From Bugulina stolonifera (lineage: Eukaryota > Bryozoa > Gymnolaemata > Cheilostomatida > Bugulidae), in assembly GCA_935421135.1 (NCBI GenBank), contig OW285197.1, positions 7,059,223 to 7,123,222 of the forward strand: DNA of 64,000 nucleotides. Reading direction: 5' to 3'. The first letter of the stretch is position 1; every line of letters begins with the position of its first letter. The position numbers and the translations under genes are program-made. Shown here piece after piece: positions 22,359-36,900 of this stretch. Below the pieces are notes generated by a model. That model ran no database searches. It was given only the letters and a program-made list of their open reading frames with translations, and was not told the DNA's origin.

Positions 22359-24982
22359 TTTCAGCTAGAGAAATAGAAATGCAATAACTAAAAGCTGTTA
22401 TATACTTCGGAAACGATCCAAGAACTGAATGCTATAATAGCTGTTTTATGTGAGAGCAGTTGCATTGTATATCTTTTGTACCACTCCAGTAGCATTTGGT
22501 AAATCATTATTTTATAACACCACTTTTCTCCGAGTCCAAACTCAAAATGCATAAGTAACACCAACTTTAAGCTATGTGACCCTGACCTTGGCCCTGGAGA
22601 GGGAGGAGCCATTTTAATGTATAAGGAACTCCAGTTTACTAATGGTTTTCCATTGTTTGTTGGCTGCTAATAAAATAACTTCTCTTACTCTAAATATGTT
22701 ACCTTGTACTGTTTACAGCTGACAGTATCAGTATAACACACAAACCTCTTACACTGAATTTGTGTTCCAGGTGCAGTCCTAGGGTTATCGAGGACTGCTA
22801 ATAAAACACATAGCTATACTGCATAATAGGCACCCCTCCTATTATGCTGTAGGAACGCCGGTCTAAGACCCGTGGTGCCCTCAGTCCAATGTGAAGCCGT
22901 GTCACACAGTAGGCTACTGTAATTGTAATTAATTAACTTAAGTAAAATTAAAATTATAAAATTTAAAAGCTACTTAATTTTGTATCATTTTGAAACTTAT
23001 CTTTAATGCTGATCTAAAAAATACTCCTCGCACATCTTCCTAATTATACTACTATATTAATTAAAAATAACAAAAAAATCTTGATTTTTTTTTAATCTGA
23101 GACCCTCGGAAGAGGTAAAAGCGTGGGAATTCTATGATTAGAGAAAACGTATATATATATTTTTTGTTTTTTGTTGATGTTTTTATAGCAATAAGTCAAT
23201 TCCTACTTTTTCAGTTTTAGATCAAGTATGTGTGTACATGTATGTAATAAATTTTTTTAATAGTATTCAATAACAAGTTTAGTAAAGTATGGAAAAAACT
23301 TCTCTTATGACTTATGCAAACTCAAACTGAAACTCAAGTATTAGTATATACTAACTATATTTATATTAGTCGTTCTATGACTTAATTGTTTCACTTGTTC
23401 TCGGACTATAGCTTGTCTTCAGCTTTTCAAGTCATATAGCAAAGTCATTTTACTGACCATCATTCACATTATAGAGAACACTAAACTCTATGATATTTTG
23501 ATTTATATTATTATCATTACGCCATGCCACATTTGATTTCATTTTCCAGGGAAGCTGAAATGATTTAGAGGTCGCTATGGATTGCTAGACTGTGAAACTC
23601 GACTATAAACGGGTCTACATGCATAACCACCGTATAAACTATCATACTGTAGAACACAGGCAAATTTATCATTTTTGTCACACGGATGGTCATTGGTCGG
23701 CGGGATAAAAATTCCAGCGAATTAATGTAATTTGCAGTCGCCATCTTCAATGGTGAAAAACAGGTTTGTTGATGCCCGAAGTTTACTGTAAATTTTTCAT
23801 GTCCAGGTTTGCAGTATGTATATAACTAATAATGTCCGGTATTTACAGACAAACGTATGGATGCTATAATTGTATAAAATCTATCTACTTTTAACTGAAG
23901 AACAATTCCACTTTGTATGTTTTTATTTTCTGGCCTCAAGATGTGTTCCATTCCAGGGGTTCACTGTACCTAATTCGATAGCGCCAACAGTGGGAGAAAG
24001 AAAGTTATCAATGATTATTATGAGTTATGACTATTAATCTTTTTTTGAGTAAAGGGCGCATAGTTGCTTTCCTCAATCTGCTATTCATGTGTACACTATA
24101 TTAAAATTTTATAATTCACTGTAGAAGGTCAAGGGTGGTGAGTTGATAGGCCCATGTAGCATGTATTGATTTGTAATATTTATATTATATTTAATAATTC
24201 TAATTTTATTGAATTGTCATTGTGTATTTATTATTATTATAATTCAATTATTATAATAATAATTAAATAATAATAATTATGATAATAATAAATACACAAT
24301 GACAATTCAATAATAATTAACTAAACTGTTATAAAAATAAAGGATAAATGAGTATGAAGTGAAATTTAAATTATTGATTAAAATTAATTATAGTTTAAAG
24401 ATTTATATTGTTGCGACCTGAGTTAGTCGATGGCGTACTGCTATGGATATATTAATATTATACATAGTCTGTGCTGTGATTGCCATTGTGATAGTTTCAC
24501 AAGCCCAAAGATAACCCAGACCTACCTATATGCTTCAGTGACCCTCCGAGCTTACATGGGCCCCTAAATGTAAATGACTTTAGTCAATTACGTGTGACGA
24601 TAGGCCTACTCCTGTTCCACAAACTAAGTGCCAAGTCAGTCACTAATACAGCTTTAGGCCTATTCGAAATGGTAGCGTAAATCTATTATGAAATGAAAAT
24701 ACTCACAGAACAACAAACAGCATCTGACATGAGCATGCTCTGGTTGAATATGTTGCCAAGTTATCCTATCACCAACCATAATTATGGTTAGCGGTTCTAC
24801 ATACGTATATTGTAAGGCATCGGACCCATGTTTGAAGGGGTATGGCTTATTATTATGCCCCTACTGCTACCTCCTTCCATTGCCGCATCTATGCACATAT
24901 TTTCCGCCTCGAGCCTATTGAGCAGAATGAGGTAGCATATAATGTAGATACTTGTTTTTCATTTAGCTAATTCGATACGGAT
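22359..24982. promoter_or_regulatory. Divergent intergenic region
   Basis: Separates the head-to-head minus-strand gene and the zinc-finger gene (2.6 kb). No coding exon is supported. It includes AT-rich DNA at 22920-23300 and an AT-rich hairpin at 24206-24313. Promoters for both genes should lie here, but I see no defined core element. Confidence 0.5.
24206..24313. repeat. AT-rich inverted repeat, arms about 38 bp
   Basis: Left arm from 24206 (TTATTGAATTGTCATTGTGT...) matches the reverse complement of 24276-24313 with one or two mismatches, around a loop of about 30 bp. It looks like a small foldback element. Confidence 0.8.
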
Positions 24983-27900
24983 ATGGGATCAGAATACAGA
25001 TCCCGGCTGAAAGAACTGGAGCTGCTGCTACAGTACTTGGATCCCCTTGAAGTCTCTCATGCTATAATTGGTAACAGTGCTGTAGCAGAGGTTCTCAAGA
25101 AGGTAATGTTTCCCGGTGATAAGCTAAAGTGTATTACAGTGAAACTTGCTTAATTCAAACTCTAAGGCACCGCTATAATTGGTTTGAACTAAGCCTGAGT
25201 TTGAATTGTCAGATCACTTCACTTAGGCTTATATGAGACCATTTATATGGTGCTTAGCAGGGACCAAGGCTAATAGTTTGAACTAACCCTAGTTTTTGAA
25301 TTATCCGAGGTTAAATTAAGCAAGTTTCGCTGTATTTTAATTTAAAGTAAAATAAGTTTATTAATTTTTTTTTATTGCAAGTTATCAATGTGGTTCACAA
25401 GGAGGTTTTTGCAGACGTTCAGATTGTGACCATGGAAATGACTGTGTATAAGCTTTTCTCTTTATTGTAGCAAATCACTCTAATGCAAGATAAGAATTCC
25501 ACAGAGCTAGCCTGTAAGTGCGTCTCTCAAACTATACCATCACTTGTAATAATTTGTGATAATGGGACAGGTTATGCAAAAAGCCCAAGGTGCTAGGTTA
25601 TCTACACTATGACTAGTTCCCTGTAAGTATATTTAGGATACATATTATTGATTATTATTCTGCTTGTTACACAGCTATCTACAGATGTGCTGAGCCAGGT
25701 TGCACTTATGGTGCGACAACAGAGCTTGAGTTGACTTGTCATTCTGGAACTCACTTACATCCTCTAAGTTGTGGAGTGTGCGGATACACGTCCCGTAGCG
25801 AGGAACAATTCCGCACTCATGCTACGTATCATGACAGTAAGTAGCCTGCAAATCCTACCATCAGACCACATGATAGACTGACTTCTATTCAATAAAAATA
25901 CAGGCTTGACTTTGCCTGTAATGTTTTTACAGCCAATGGAGTGTCATCTAAGGCTGTTACCACTGAACGGATAATAAACTAGAATTATAAAGCAATGGTT
26001 CTTCATAGAGATGAAATTCATGTACTATTTACTAAACCAGAGCATGCAGACATCTACCATCTATCAGTACAGTGTTAGAATGCACCGTGTCCTGCATAAT
26101 GCAACATTCACATTGCCCTTTATACCAACTACTAGCAGCGAGCGGCCAACGTTAACCACAATGTGGTTGACTTTACTACACTATAACTGGCACGTGTTAG
26201 TTAGCGGCGGGGTTTAAAGTTCAGCATGTTGAACTCGTTGACCCCTACCGCTCACTGGAGCATGTCACAGCATGTCACTATATAATGTAGTTGTGGTTAG
26301 CGTTGGCCGCTCACCGCTAGTGGTTGGTATAAATAGCAATGTGAATGTAGCATAATGCTTGGGAGTAAGGGGGGATAATTCTCATACTCTCCAATAATAG
26401 CAAAATAGTTAATAGTTTGGACAAAGTTCCCACAGTTTTACTCTAGTGCTCAGTAACACATTAATGTGTTACTGAGCACTAGAGTAAAACTGTGGGAACT
26501 TTGTCCAAACTATCAACTATCTGTGCTTAAATCCAGACCAACATGTTTGACACGGCATATTACCACTATTACCACCATATTACTTACTACTGGTATAATA
26601 CGACTATCTTGGTTACAGGAGAGTTGCCTCTTCGTTGTCTAGACTGTGATTTCTCTACCTCCACCCAAGTTCTGCTATCACACCATAAGTTACTGGTACA
26701 CTGTACTACCTACTCCTACACTTGCACTCTCTGTGGATTCTCTACTAATCAAGGGAATGATGTCATAGCATCCCACAATGCCATGCATGCGGCTAAAACA
26801 GATAGTGGTGCTCAGGTGAAGGGCAGAGCCAAGGTATAGTGTACTATCATATTGTACCTAATAGATTATATAATATAATATATTGTAGGAGTTATTCTCT
26901 AGGTGTTGTACAGGTACATATGGATTGTAGGGTGTCATAATGTTATAGCTAGTAATCACCAAATGAAGTTGTCCTTTCCTACTTTCTGGAGTGGACAACT
27001 TCTCATTATTATAACCAGCTTATGAGCTTCTATGTGTTCAGTTCAGCTAGTATGCAAGGTAACATGGTGATATATATTACTTTTATTTAGGAGCCCATCA
27101 TTATGGTAGTAAAGGGGTTAGTGGTGACATTTAAGCATAGTTCGTATTTTATCCAAATGTTTATATATAGTTATGCAGTACCCAGCTTATATGGTGTATG
27201 CTATTATAATAACAGGTGACAGGTACGACTAGACGTAAAGTTAAAGGGAAGAGGAGCAGTACTAGGCTGACTTTATCTTTACCTCTAGATATACAGTAAG
27301 TGTTTCCTTATATTATAAAATGCCTTACTTATAGGACATGTAGATGTACATGTATTTAATGGTACGGTAATGCAATTCAGTAAAATATTTAACTGAAAGC
27401 TGTTCTACTGGGAATTTTGTCTGCTGAATATTTTTCAGTTTTCTAATACGCAGCAATGTTGACTTGTGAGCATAAATGTACAATGAGAACCCATTGTACC
27501 TCACTGCTGGTTGTAATTAAAAGTTGTTCTCCCCTACTTCAACTTTTCTTATTATTGCTGTTATTGAGATAAGAGAGCACAACTTCCAATAATCATCAGT
27601 AACTGATGACTGTGTACCTACATGTAAGTGTATGTTATGTCATTTGCATGAGATGCTATTGATCCTCTGCTTACTGTACTGTAACATCATTAGTTATCAT
27701 CATCATTGTACTGTGCTGTTAATTAGTGTATAGACTAATTATATTAATTATAATAACAATTATATTTCAATTTACAGTAGTTAATTAGGATAAAATATTA
27801 GTGCTAGGTAGATATGACATACTGTACTTATCTCAGATTTAAACCCCCATTTACATAGCTGTATGGTCTGTTTAAACCAGTAATTATTTAAATCCTTTTG

Positions 27901-30900
27901 AAAGCAGAATTTGATAGCGATGGAAATTATTTGCGAGTTTGTTTCTCGCTAAATTCGCGAAAGTTAAAACTTGCTTTTAGGGTACTGTACTTATCTGATA
28001 CTTGACCAATACTCAATAGTTTCCTGTTTGTGATTATTGTAGAAGACTATTATTGTCTAGGTCTTACACATAGGGCTAATACTTTGGTGTAAAACTATAT
28101 TATTATTACATTACATGTAGTACGACAGTGCTAGACTAATTCAACTATACCAATTCATGTTATATTGCAGGCCTAAGCAGGAACCGGAAGAAGAAGATGT
28201 TGTTGCTATGGTAACCGAACGCCAGACAGTATCTGATATTGAAAAAGAAGCAATGAGATATATAAACACTATAGGTAAACTAGTACATGTATAACATACA
28301 TGTACGGTAAATATTTTATAAATATTGACCTATGTATACGTGTAATGTGGACAATGGCTGACTGCCTACATGTCAATGGAATCCTTCTCATAGTATTTCC
28401 ATGGGGCCCGGGTACTTAGTCTTAGTATTTCCATGGGGTCCGGGTACTTAGTCTTAGTATTTCCATGCGGCCCAGGTACTTAGTCTTAGTATTTCCATGG
28501 GGCCCGGGTACTTAGTCTTAGTATTTCCATTGGGCCAGGGTACTTAGTCTTAGTATTTCCATGGGGCCCGGGTACTCTGTCTTAGTCTGCATAGCTTTGA
28601 TACTGTATATCTGACTGGATGGGGCAGTGAATAAGTTATGAATCTACAGTACCTACACGTAAATTTCAGCAGGTATAACCGTGAGTGTGCAGGCTTGGAG
28701 TAGCGTAGATTTATACAGCGGCCATCAGGGTAGGCAATCTTGACCTTGTTAGGATGATGAAAATATGAGGCTGCGTATAAATGTAGGGTTCGGTATTATT
28801 ACCCGTAATATGTTGGTGTATTTTAGATAGTGTTGCGGCTGGAGGCGGTAGTTTACCATCTCCAGTTGAGATAGAGCAGGAAGATGCTGCCCCCTGGTGG
28901 GACACAGAGAAGGAGATTGTCCCCCCTGCAGCTCACTTAACAGCAGGTAAACTCTCTTAATGGCCTATTAAAAGTGCAAATATATACTTAGTATACATAG
29001 TGCTTACATGTACAAATAGATAATACTGTAGCATCTCACAGCTCGTTGTATGTGAATATACTCCCTGGTACAACCGATATCCAATACTAAAGCATCGTAT
29101 AGTCCAAGATCTCGAACCAACGTTAGGTACTGAATAATTTTAAAGTTTGATATCAACATCCAATACCAATATTTCAGTATCCAACATTGCTTGAACTGTT
29201 GTACTGTTCGAAAATCCCCAACATGAAAAATTCTATAGTATCTGATACAAATATCCAACGGAAATGTATAAAATATCAACTCTCAATAGTATAATATAGT
29301 TATCTGACGTTGTGATGTTAATATACTGTATTGTAGGTGCAGACGGAGAAGCAGACGATAGTCAGGTACACTGCACATTCTGTGGACAGTTCTACCAATC
29401 AGACAATACCAATGTAAGATATCTACATGTATATTATATTATTAGTATGATCATGACGTGGACCCATCAAATCTAGTACAGTAAAGTGTACAGGTCTTGC
29501 ACATGTCCATATAATAAATTTAGGATATTGAACCAAATTTAGCATAATCTTATCCTATTTTGTAAATTCTGCTGATGTAAGTTGTAACCTAGAGTGTAGA
29601 TCACGCTATTCAAGACCACAGGCTATTCGTACATTCCTATAGTAGTAATAACTAACAGTAGTTATGGCTAACTTAGTGAGATGGCATACAGAATAATACA
29701 AATGGAATACAAAATAATATTTATTATTATGTGTGGCAGTTGACCTTCACCTTGACATCTGAATAGGCCTATTCTATTCAGTGATATTAGTAATTGGAGT
29801 TGTCAGGCCCTTTCAGCATTGTAACTACACATCCTCCTATTCATCTCGTGTACATAAGCTCTAAATATAAGGGGGTGACAACTCCTATATCAATCGATCG
29901 TCTGTTTCATAGCCTCATCAGTGTAAGGTGATACGACAGCAGCTGATTTCTCCACTGCTCCACTGTACTATCTGCGACTATTCTACCTCCCGGAAAAAAG
30001 ATCTGGTGAAACACTGTGTAGATATGCACAGTCGTAACTGGAAATCTCTGGTCATCAAGTTCTCTGGGCAGATGGAGAGTGTGGAGCTACTCTGTCAGAG
30101 TATAGAGGAGTTTGTGCCAGCTAGGTGTGTAACTGTATGGTAACATTGTTAGTGCTAACTGTTAATGGAGTGTTAGGTGTGTTACTATGTGGTAACAGCA
30201 TTGATACTATTTGATGTGTTACTGTATGACAGGCAGTCTCTGCTCAGTTGAATGTCTTGTCTTAATTCTTTAGACTAAAAAGTTTGGCAAGTAACCTTTA
30301 TGTATGTTATACTGAGCCAAATGCAAGTGTAATAACGCCTGAAGGTCAAGCTCAGGTCACGGATACTTCAGAAGGTCAAAAAGTTGTTGACGAATCAGCT
30401 GTCATGCTGTACAGATGTACAAAGTGTTTCAAGTGTTTCGGTTCATTAGATCTACAAGCCGGGCACAAAATACTGGACCAGTGCCAAATGACCACGACTA
30501 TCCCTACTAGCCGTAAGGTACCTCTTCCATATTGACTACTTGTGATATTTAGTACATGTGTATTACTGTTATAGTATCATCATTGCTATAATATTATTAT
30601 TGTATTGCATTACTATATTACCTGTATTACTGCATTGTTTTCCCCAAGGATAAAGCATGACTATGTATTTGACAGTATTGTATTATTATTGTATTATTGT
30701 AGTACTGGATTATATTACTATGTTATTGTATTGTACTATTGTATTATTGTAGTACAACTGTAGTTGTTGTGATCAGCAATTTCTCAGCACAGAAGAGTTT
30801 ACATCACATCACCTTAGAAGTCACACGACAATCAACTCCACTGACTCCACCAATCCTGATATGCTAATATTGTGAGTAGTGCTAGTAGTAGTAGCAGCAG

Positions 30901-33900
30901 CAGCAGTTGTAGCAGTACTCGTAGCAGCACTAGCAGTAGTAGTAGTAGTAGTAGGAGTACTAGTGACAGTAGTTGTTGTAATACAAGTGGAAGGGACAGA
31001 GTTTTGCCTGCCCCATTGTAAATACAGATTTAACGTACATAATATTTTATTGTAGACACCTGAACAGTAGGTAAGCCTGCAAACTGCAAGGTGCTGTTTA
31101 CATTTACAATTATACTACGTCCTTCATTTTGGTCACGTAACATAAACCAATAGGATGGCAGTATGGTATCATGGTTAACTCGCTCTGGTTGAAGTTCCAA
31201 CACATTCATGCTGTGTGGGAGGGGAGCTGTTCCACCCGGCCTCTTGCTCCTGTTGCTCATACGAGCCTCAGCTTCAGGTGTCCAATAAATAGGATGGCAT
31301 GGCAGTATGAAATGCAAACAATAATTAGGCTGTCCTTCTGTAGCTCCACTCCTTTCCTGGTCTCTTGGTTCTATTATCCCTGTGGTAGCATGCTGGTAAG
31401 CACTTGCTGTCTCTGGTGCGTCATGGGTAATTATTCCTTCTAACTTGCGAAGTGTAGACCTACTTGATGTATAACTCCAGGCTCTGGCATGTACAGCTCT
31501 ACAATGTAGGCTTGTTTACTCCAAAGCCTTTGGAAGATAAAGGACCTGGCTTACTATTATAGTAGTGCATCAGAATTAGTAGGACAGTAAGAAAGCAGCA
31601 TGTATTGTATTACTAGGTATACCACAGCCAAGAGAGACTTAGGGAGTATAAGTACTGGTAAATGGGTGCGGTCATGTTTGGTAGCTGGTATATTCAATTC
31701 TATGATCTACAAGAAACTCAATGTAGTCTCTTGGTTTTCAAGAATTATTTCAAACCGGGTTGAACTACTTATCAATTCATACTCGAAGCCTCCATTTGAA
31801 CCTGTTCAGTATTTCATTATTGAGGATTATTAGGACACAGGTTTCCTCTAGTAGCTTTTGTCGCTGCTATTCCTCTGACAATCTCTCACCCTTTCAAGAG
31901 GAAAAGATGTTGAAATAGTAATAAAAATAATTACGAAGGAAGTTGGTTGTTCTAGGGGTGACTCTACCACCGCTGACTCCGCCCCTCTTAAAAATAAACA
32001 GTTTACGGAAGACGCCCTCCTTATGATAGATGCTCTACAGAGAGTAGGGGAAGATAACTCCACCCTTGATACAGAGGTTCCCAAGACCCATCATGTTATA
32101 CAAGCTAAGATAGTGGCTGATTTTATCATGTGCTGCCAACTGTGTCCCTTCACTGCTGATCACACAGATAAGTGAGTATTATATTATGTGTGGTTAATCT
32201 TATACCGCATACTGATTGGTTAGTTCTAGTTATTATTGTATGTTGATTGGCTGATTTATATTAGTCTTTATGTAAACTGAATGCTGATTGGTTACTGTAG
32301 GTACATGGAACATGTTCTAATACAACACTGTGAGGATTTAGCAGAATCAGCGACTTCAACTTTTGTAAGCATTCATAAATCTACTTAATATGCTAGTCAG
32401 AGCAGCCTTGTAGCCTAGTTTACTTGATAAGCATATTTTTAACTAATCTAGCAGTGTTTAGGCAGCAGTCCAACAGTTGTTGAGGCAATTACTTGTACTC
32501 ACTACATATAAACCGGGTTTCCATGAATGCTTGTAGAATGGGAAACTTATATCAGCCAAGATGGAAACTCTTTACGGCTGCAACTTCTGTGACTTCATCT
32601 GCTGCAGTAAAACCAACCTTAGTACTCACATGCACAATCATGCAGGTAATTATTCTCATGAACAATCACGCAGGTAAATATTCTCATGAATAATCACGCA
32701 GGTAAATACTATGGATGATATCCCATGACCCTTCTCCATATTTTATGTAAGCTAGAACTGCTTATACTTACTCTATGATCATTCTATGATACTAGAGCCT
32801 GTTTCTTATCTCTTTTGTTAATACTTGCATTATGGAATGTAGCCTAATTATTGATTTCTACTAACTTTGGATACATTATGTGGAATCTAGTCCGAAGATA
32901 CCACTATTCTATATATCAAATCTCCGACTAAAGCCCTATTATCATTGAATGTCACTTCCGGTTTCAGGACGCAGACAGAAGCTATCGAAAGCTAGTCAGA
33001 GTTCTACAGATATAGAGAATGGGCCTACTAGTGATGCCCCACTACTTCTGTGTCAGACGTGTGGATTTAAGACTACAAGCAAATCATCTCTCCGATCCCA
33101 TGTGCTCAAACATGATTCTAAGAAGCGGTGAGGTGGTGCTGAACTCTGATTGGTTGACTGTAGGCTATGTTGAAATGTGATTTGGTAGCTACTTTAGGTG
33201 GTACTGAGCTGTTTGGTGTTGATCAACTTTAGTTGATTGTCTGCCATATAGTTATTATATTTACTCTTGAATTTTGTTTTAAGCAGCGTAACCTTTTCAT
33301 ATTAAATTTATCACTGTGACTCTGTATATTAGCTGTGACATTGCGTTACCTTACACGGACCTCTCTCTCTCTCCATCAGGTACCAGTGTGAACAGTGTGA
33401 GTACAGCTCCCAGCACCCCAGCAGTCTCAAGGTTCACATAAGATCTCATACTGGATATAAACCTTTTATGTGCAGCATGTGTGGTCAGTATACTTGAGTG
33501 CTAGTATAGATGTGTCTCTACAATTCTATAGGCTACGTACATGTACATGTACAGTACATAATCAAGTGTATGTGTACCAATCATAATACAGCATGTCCTT
33601 GGATATGTGTGTATGTAGGCCTGCACGGTGTTTCGGTTTCAAACGATGTAAACGGTGTGTGAACCCTCGGTGTTATACATCGGCAAATTTTTTATGCACC
33701 GAATCGTACCGGCACCGTGCCCAAACGATATATCGATGGTTCGGTGTAGTTCGATGTTATCGAACCGGATCGCTATGCCAGTAGTCATTCAATATTCATG
33801 CGGTCTAATATCACGTGCTCTTGTTTACCTCACTTCAAACTAGGTTGCATACCTTCGCTTATCCGTTTCTACTTTAACTGCCATCGTGGCTGTGATTGAT

Positions 33901-36900
33901 TATCAATGTTGTGGAGGTAATAATTATTATTATATTATAATAAATTGATTAATAATTACGTAACTTAGCAGATTCTGCGTATATTATATTCTATCGTTTG
34001 CATATGATTGCTTTCTTCATGAATAGTGTGCTGAAATAGAATAGTAGTATACGATGGAATATAAGATAATGGATTTTTATAATATTTATATTATATAATT
34101 AAATTTAAACATACATACCATTGGGTTAATTATTTCTATTATAATTAATCTACTACTAATGTTTAAATTTGATTATAATCGCTTGTAACTAAGAATAGCT
34201 ACAATGCTTATAATAGTTAATCATTATTAATTATGGCTTTTTAATTTAAAATCGTTGTGTAGTTAAAGTTATGCTTTTGGTAAGTACCAGCTCTTTATTT
34301 ATTTAAAATAAGCTAATACTAATCAATGTTCAATCAATATTTTGTAGGTAGAATTCATCGGACTGAGCCATCGTAATATCCAATCTGAAGACAAATCTGC
34401 TAGGTTCAATCGGTGGACACACTGAATTACACAAAATCAGCAATCTATCAAGAAAGCTTGCAAGAAAGATTTCCTACATTATCATTACATCATATGCAAC
34501 TATGCTAGCGTTTCTTCTTTCTCTTGTGATATGAAGTTAGCCCATGTAATTTTTAATTTGTTATCTTTTTGTGTCAATCAATGGTACGAGTGTGGTGGAA
34601 ACTATGTTTGCTGTTTTTCTTCTGTAATTTGGTCACAATCACTGTAATAAATCTAATAAATTATATGTAGTCGGTTGGGTGTGTGTCCAGCCTCATGTTT
34701 TTATATTTAATATATTTATTAAAATTATATAAAATAGGTGAAGTAAGACCCAATGCAACTTAAGACTCACTAGACTACATGGGCAAATACAAAATCTTGG
34801 AGTAGGAGTAAGCACTGATTACTTTCATTAACCCAATAGCCACTTGAATAAAAATAATATACATATACTATGTTTTAATGAAGCCCTGTCTGCCTGCCAT
34901 ATCTGAAAATAAAAACAATGATTGGCATGAACTCATGTTGCAAGAAAGTGTTGAGGATTTTTGTTCCCTTGTATTGAACGATCATGGTGGGACAACTCTA
35001 TTAGGCAAACTAGCTCCTGGACCGGTTCGATCCGGTATATCGAACCAAAGTTGACACCGTCTAACACCGATTGAGACCAGGACCAAGGGGTCCGGTGCGG
35101 TTCGGTATATCGATCCAAATTTGGCATCGGTTGACACCGAATGAGACCAGGCACAAGAGAACCGGTGTCAACCGGTGTTTGATTACCACCACCCCAAAAA
35201 CCGAATATCAGTGGGGAGGCAACACCGGTGCAGGCCTATGTGTATGTACTTGGAGTATACTCATATTATTATCCTTTACGCAAGCTGTAGCCGAAGTGTA
35301 TTCCTATAATACTACAATTATATAACATTTTAAATGTGTACCCATACAATACTTTACCTACTTGGATGTTTTAGGCAAGTCGTTTATCACCAACAGTGAA
35401 CTAAGGAAGCATGAGAAACGCCATGCTGGTCCCGTGGAGAGGAAGCTGTCTTGTGAGTTTTGTGGGAAGGCATATGCCACGGCCCAACATCTCAAGGTGC
35501 ACCTGAGACGCCACACAGGTGAAGACCTTTAGTTACTAGAATATTCTAGTGCTATTCTCCGTACATGTGTATGTTACATAGAATAGGAAATACGTGTAGA
35601 TATAAGACTGCAAATAAAATGTGTTTACTTGCTCAAAAAGAGAATTCCTATTCAGTTCATGCACTTCTTACGGAGCCCCACTGGGATCTCGGAGACAATT
35701 TTTGAGTTAGTTATATCTGGTCCAAACAAAATTTTTATTAACCTTGATAATTCTTCAGACTCTCATAAAATCTTGGTGGTACGGTCATTCTAAGGCACAG
35801 GAAGTAGTTGTACAATTGTGTAGTCTCAGTTACCGATTTAATATGTATTCTTTATCTTGGGTTGCAGGAGACCGTCCCTTCAAGTGTACCCAGTGTTTCT
35901 TTGCCGCTACATCTAAATCAGTCCTCGTCAATCACCAGGCAACGCATACCGGAGAGAAAAATTATAGCTGCCATCTTTGTTCCTTTACTTGTGCTAGCAG
36001 TGGTGAGTATTTGTTGAATGCAGCGGCACTGTACGCTTAGTATATTATATTTTGATGTCCCGAAGTCGTTCATCTGACGCCCGTCTCTTCGTCTAGGTAC
36101 GCTGACAAATCACAGAAGGTTGAAGCATAACATCGTAAACAAGCGAACAACTCTAGCAGAAACAACTCCAGAATCAATCCTCGCTGCCGCTACAGTTGCT
36201 GGGAAGGCTCGAGTGCCGGCACAAGGTAATACCGACTCTACTACGCCTCCAGTCATCAAGGGCAGAGGTAGGAAAAGGTAAGTGATGCAGATAGTTTGTC
36301 ATAGGGTATCGTGTTGGAAATGTTTTTTCAGTTCACTCTATTCACCCAATTTCCCTGTTACTAAGTTATTAATTCAGTCTCCATGCAGAAGGTTTTTACA
36401 CCATACAGGTCAAGTAGACCTCTGGTGGGGGCTAGTCTCTTTGTAACCTATGGAAACATTTACATTTAGCTCTGGATAGCTACATTAAAAATAATATAAT
36501 TATTCTGTGCAGTCGCCAGTCTATTCGGTTGATGGTTATTATACAGTATTACAGAACTGGGCGTTTTACTATAGAATTATATTTATGTATAATAGTACAA
36601 GTATTTTATTATTGTAGAAAGAACATTGCTGTAGCTGCGACTGTACCAACTAACCCTGTAATGTCAATAGCCAATCATATGACAATGGACCAAATACAAG
36701 TGGCGACAGCTGCAACCAATAGTAATGGAGTGATGCACACTGGTACAGCATCTATTGAGACAGTTAGTCAGATATTACCAGGGAACTACCAAGACATGTT
36801 ACCCTCTAATTATCAGGTGCTGCAGACAGTGCCTGTCACCATGAGCCAACAGCCTGGCATGGAAGGTCAGGTGCCCTATGTCAGTGTCATACACCAACAA

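Noticed and set aside
22780..22930. Possible tRNA-like structure
   Set aside because: A short CAGTCC/GGACTG stem exists but there is no cloverleaf, T-loop GGTTC-type motif or acceptor pairing.
28384..28580. Possible CRISPR-like array
   Set aside because: The repeats are directly abutting 32-bp tandem units without unique spacers, in an animal intron.
31030..31317. 95-codon minus-strand open frame in a zinc-finger intron
   Set aside because: No splice context, no recognisable motif, and within an intron whose flanking phases match.
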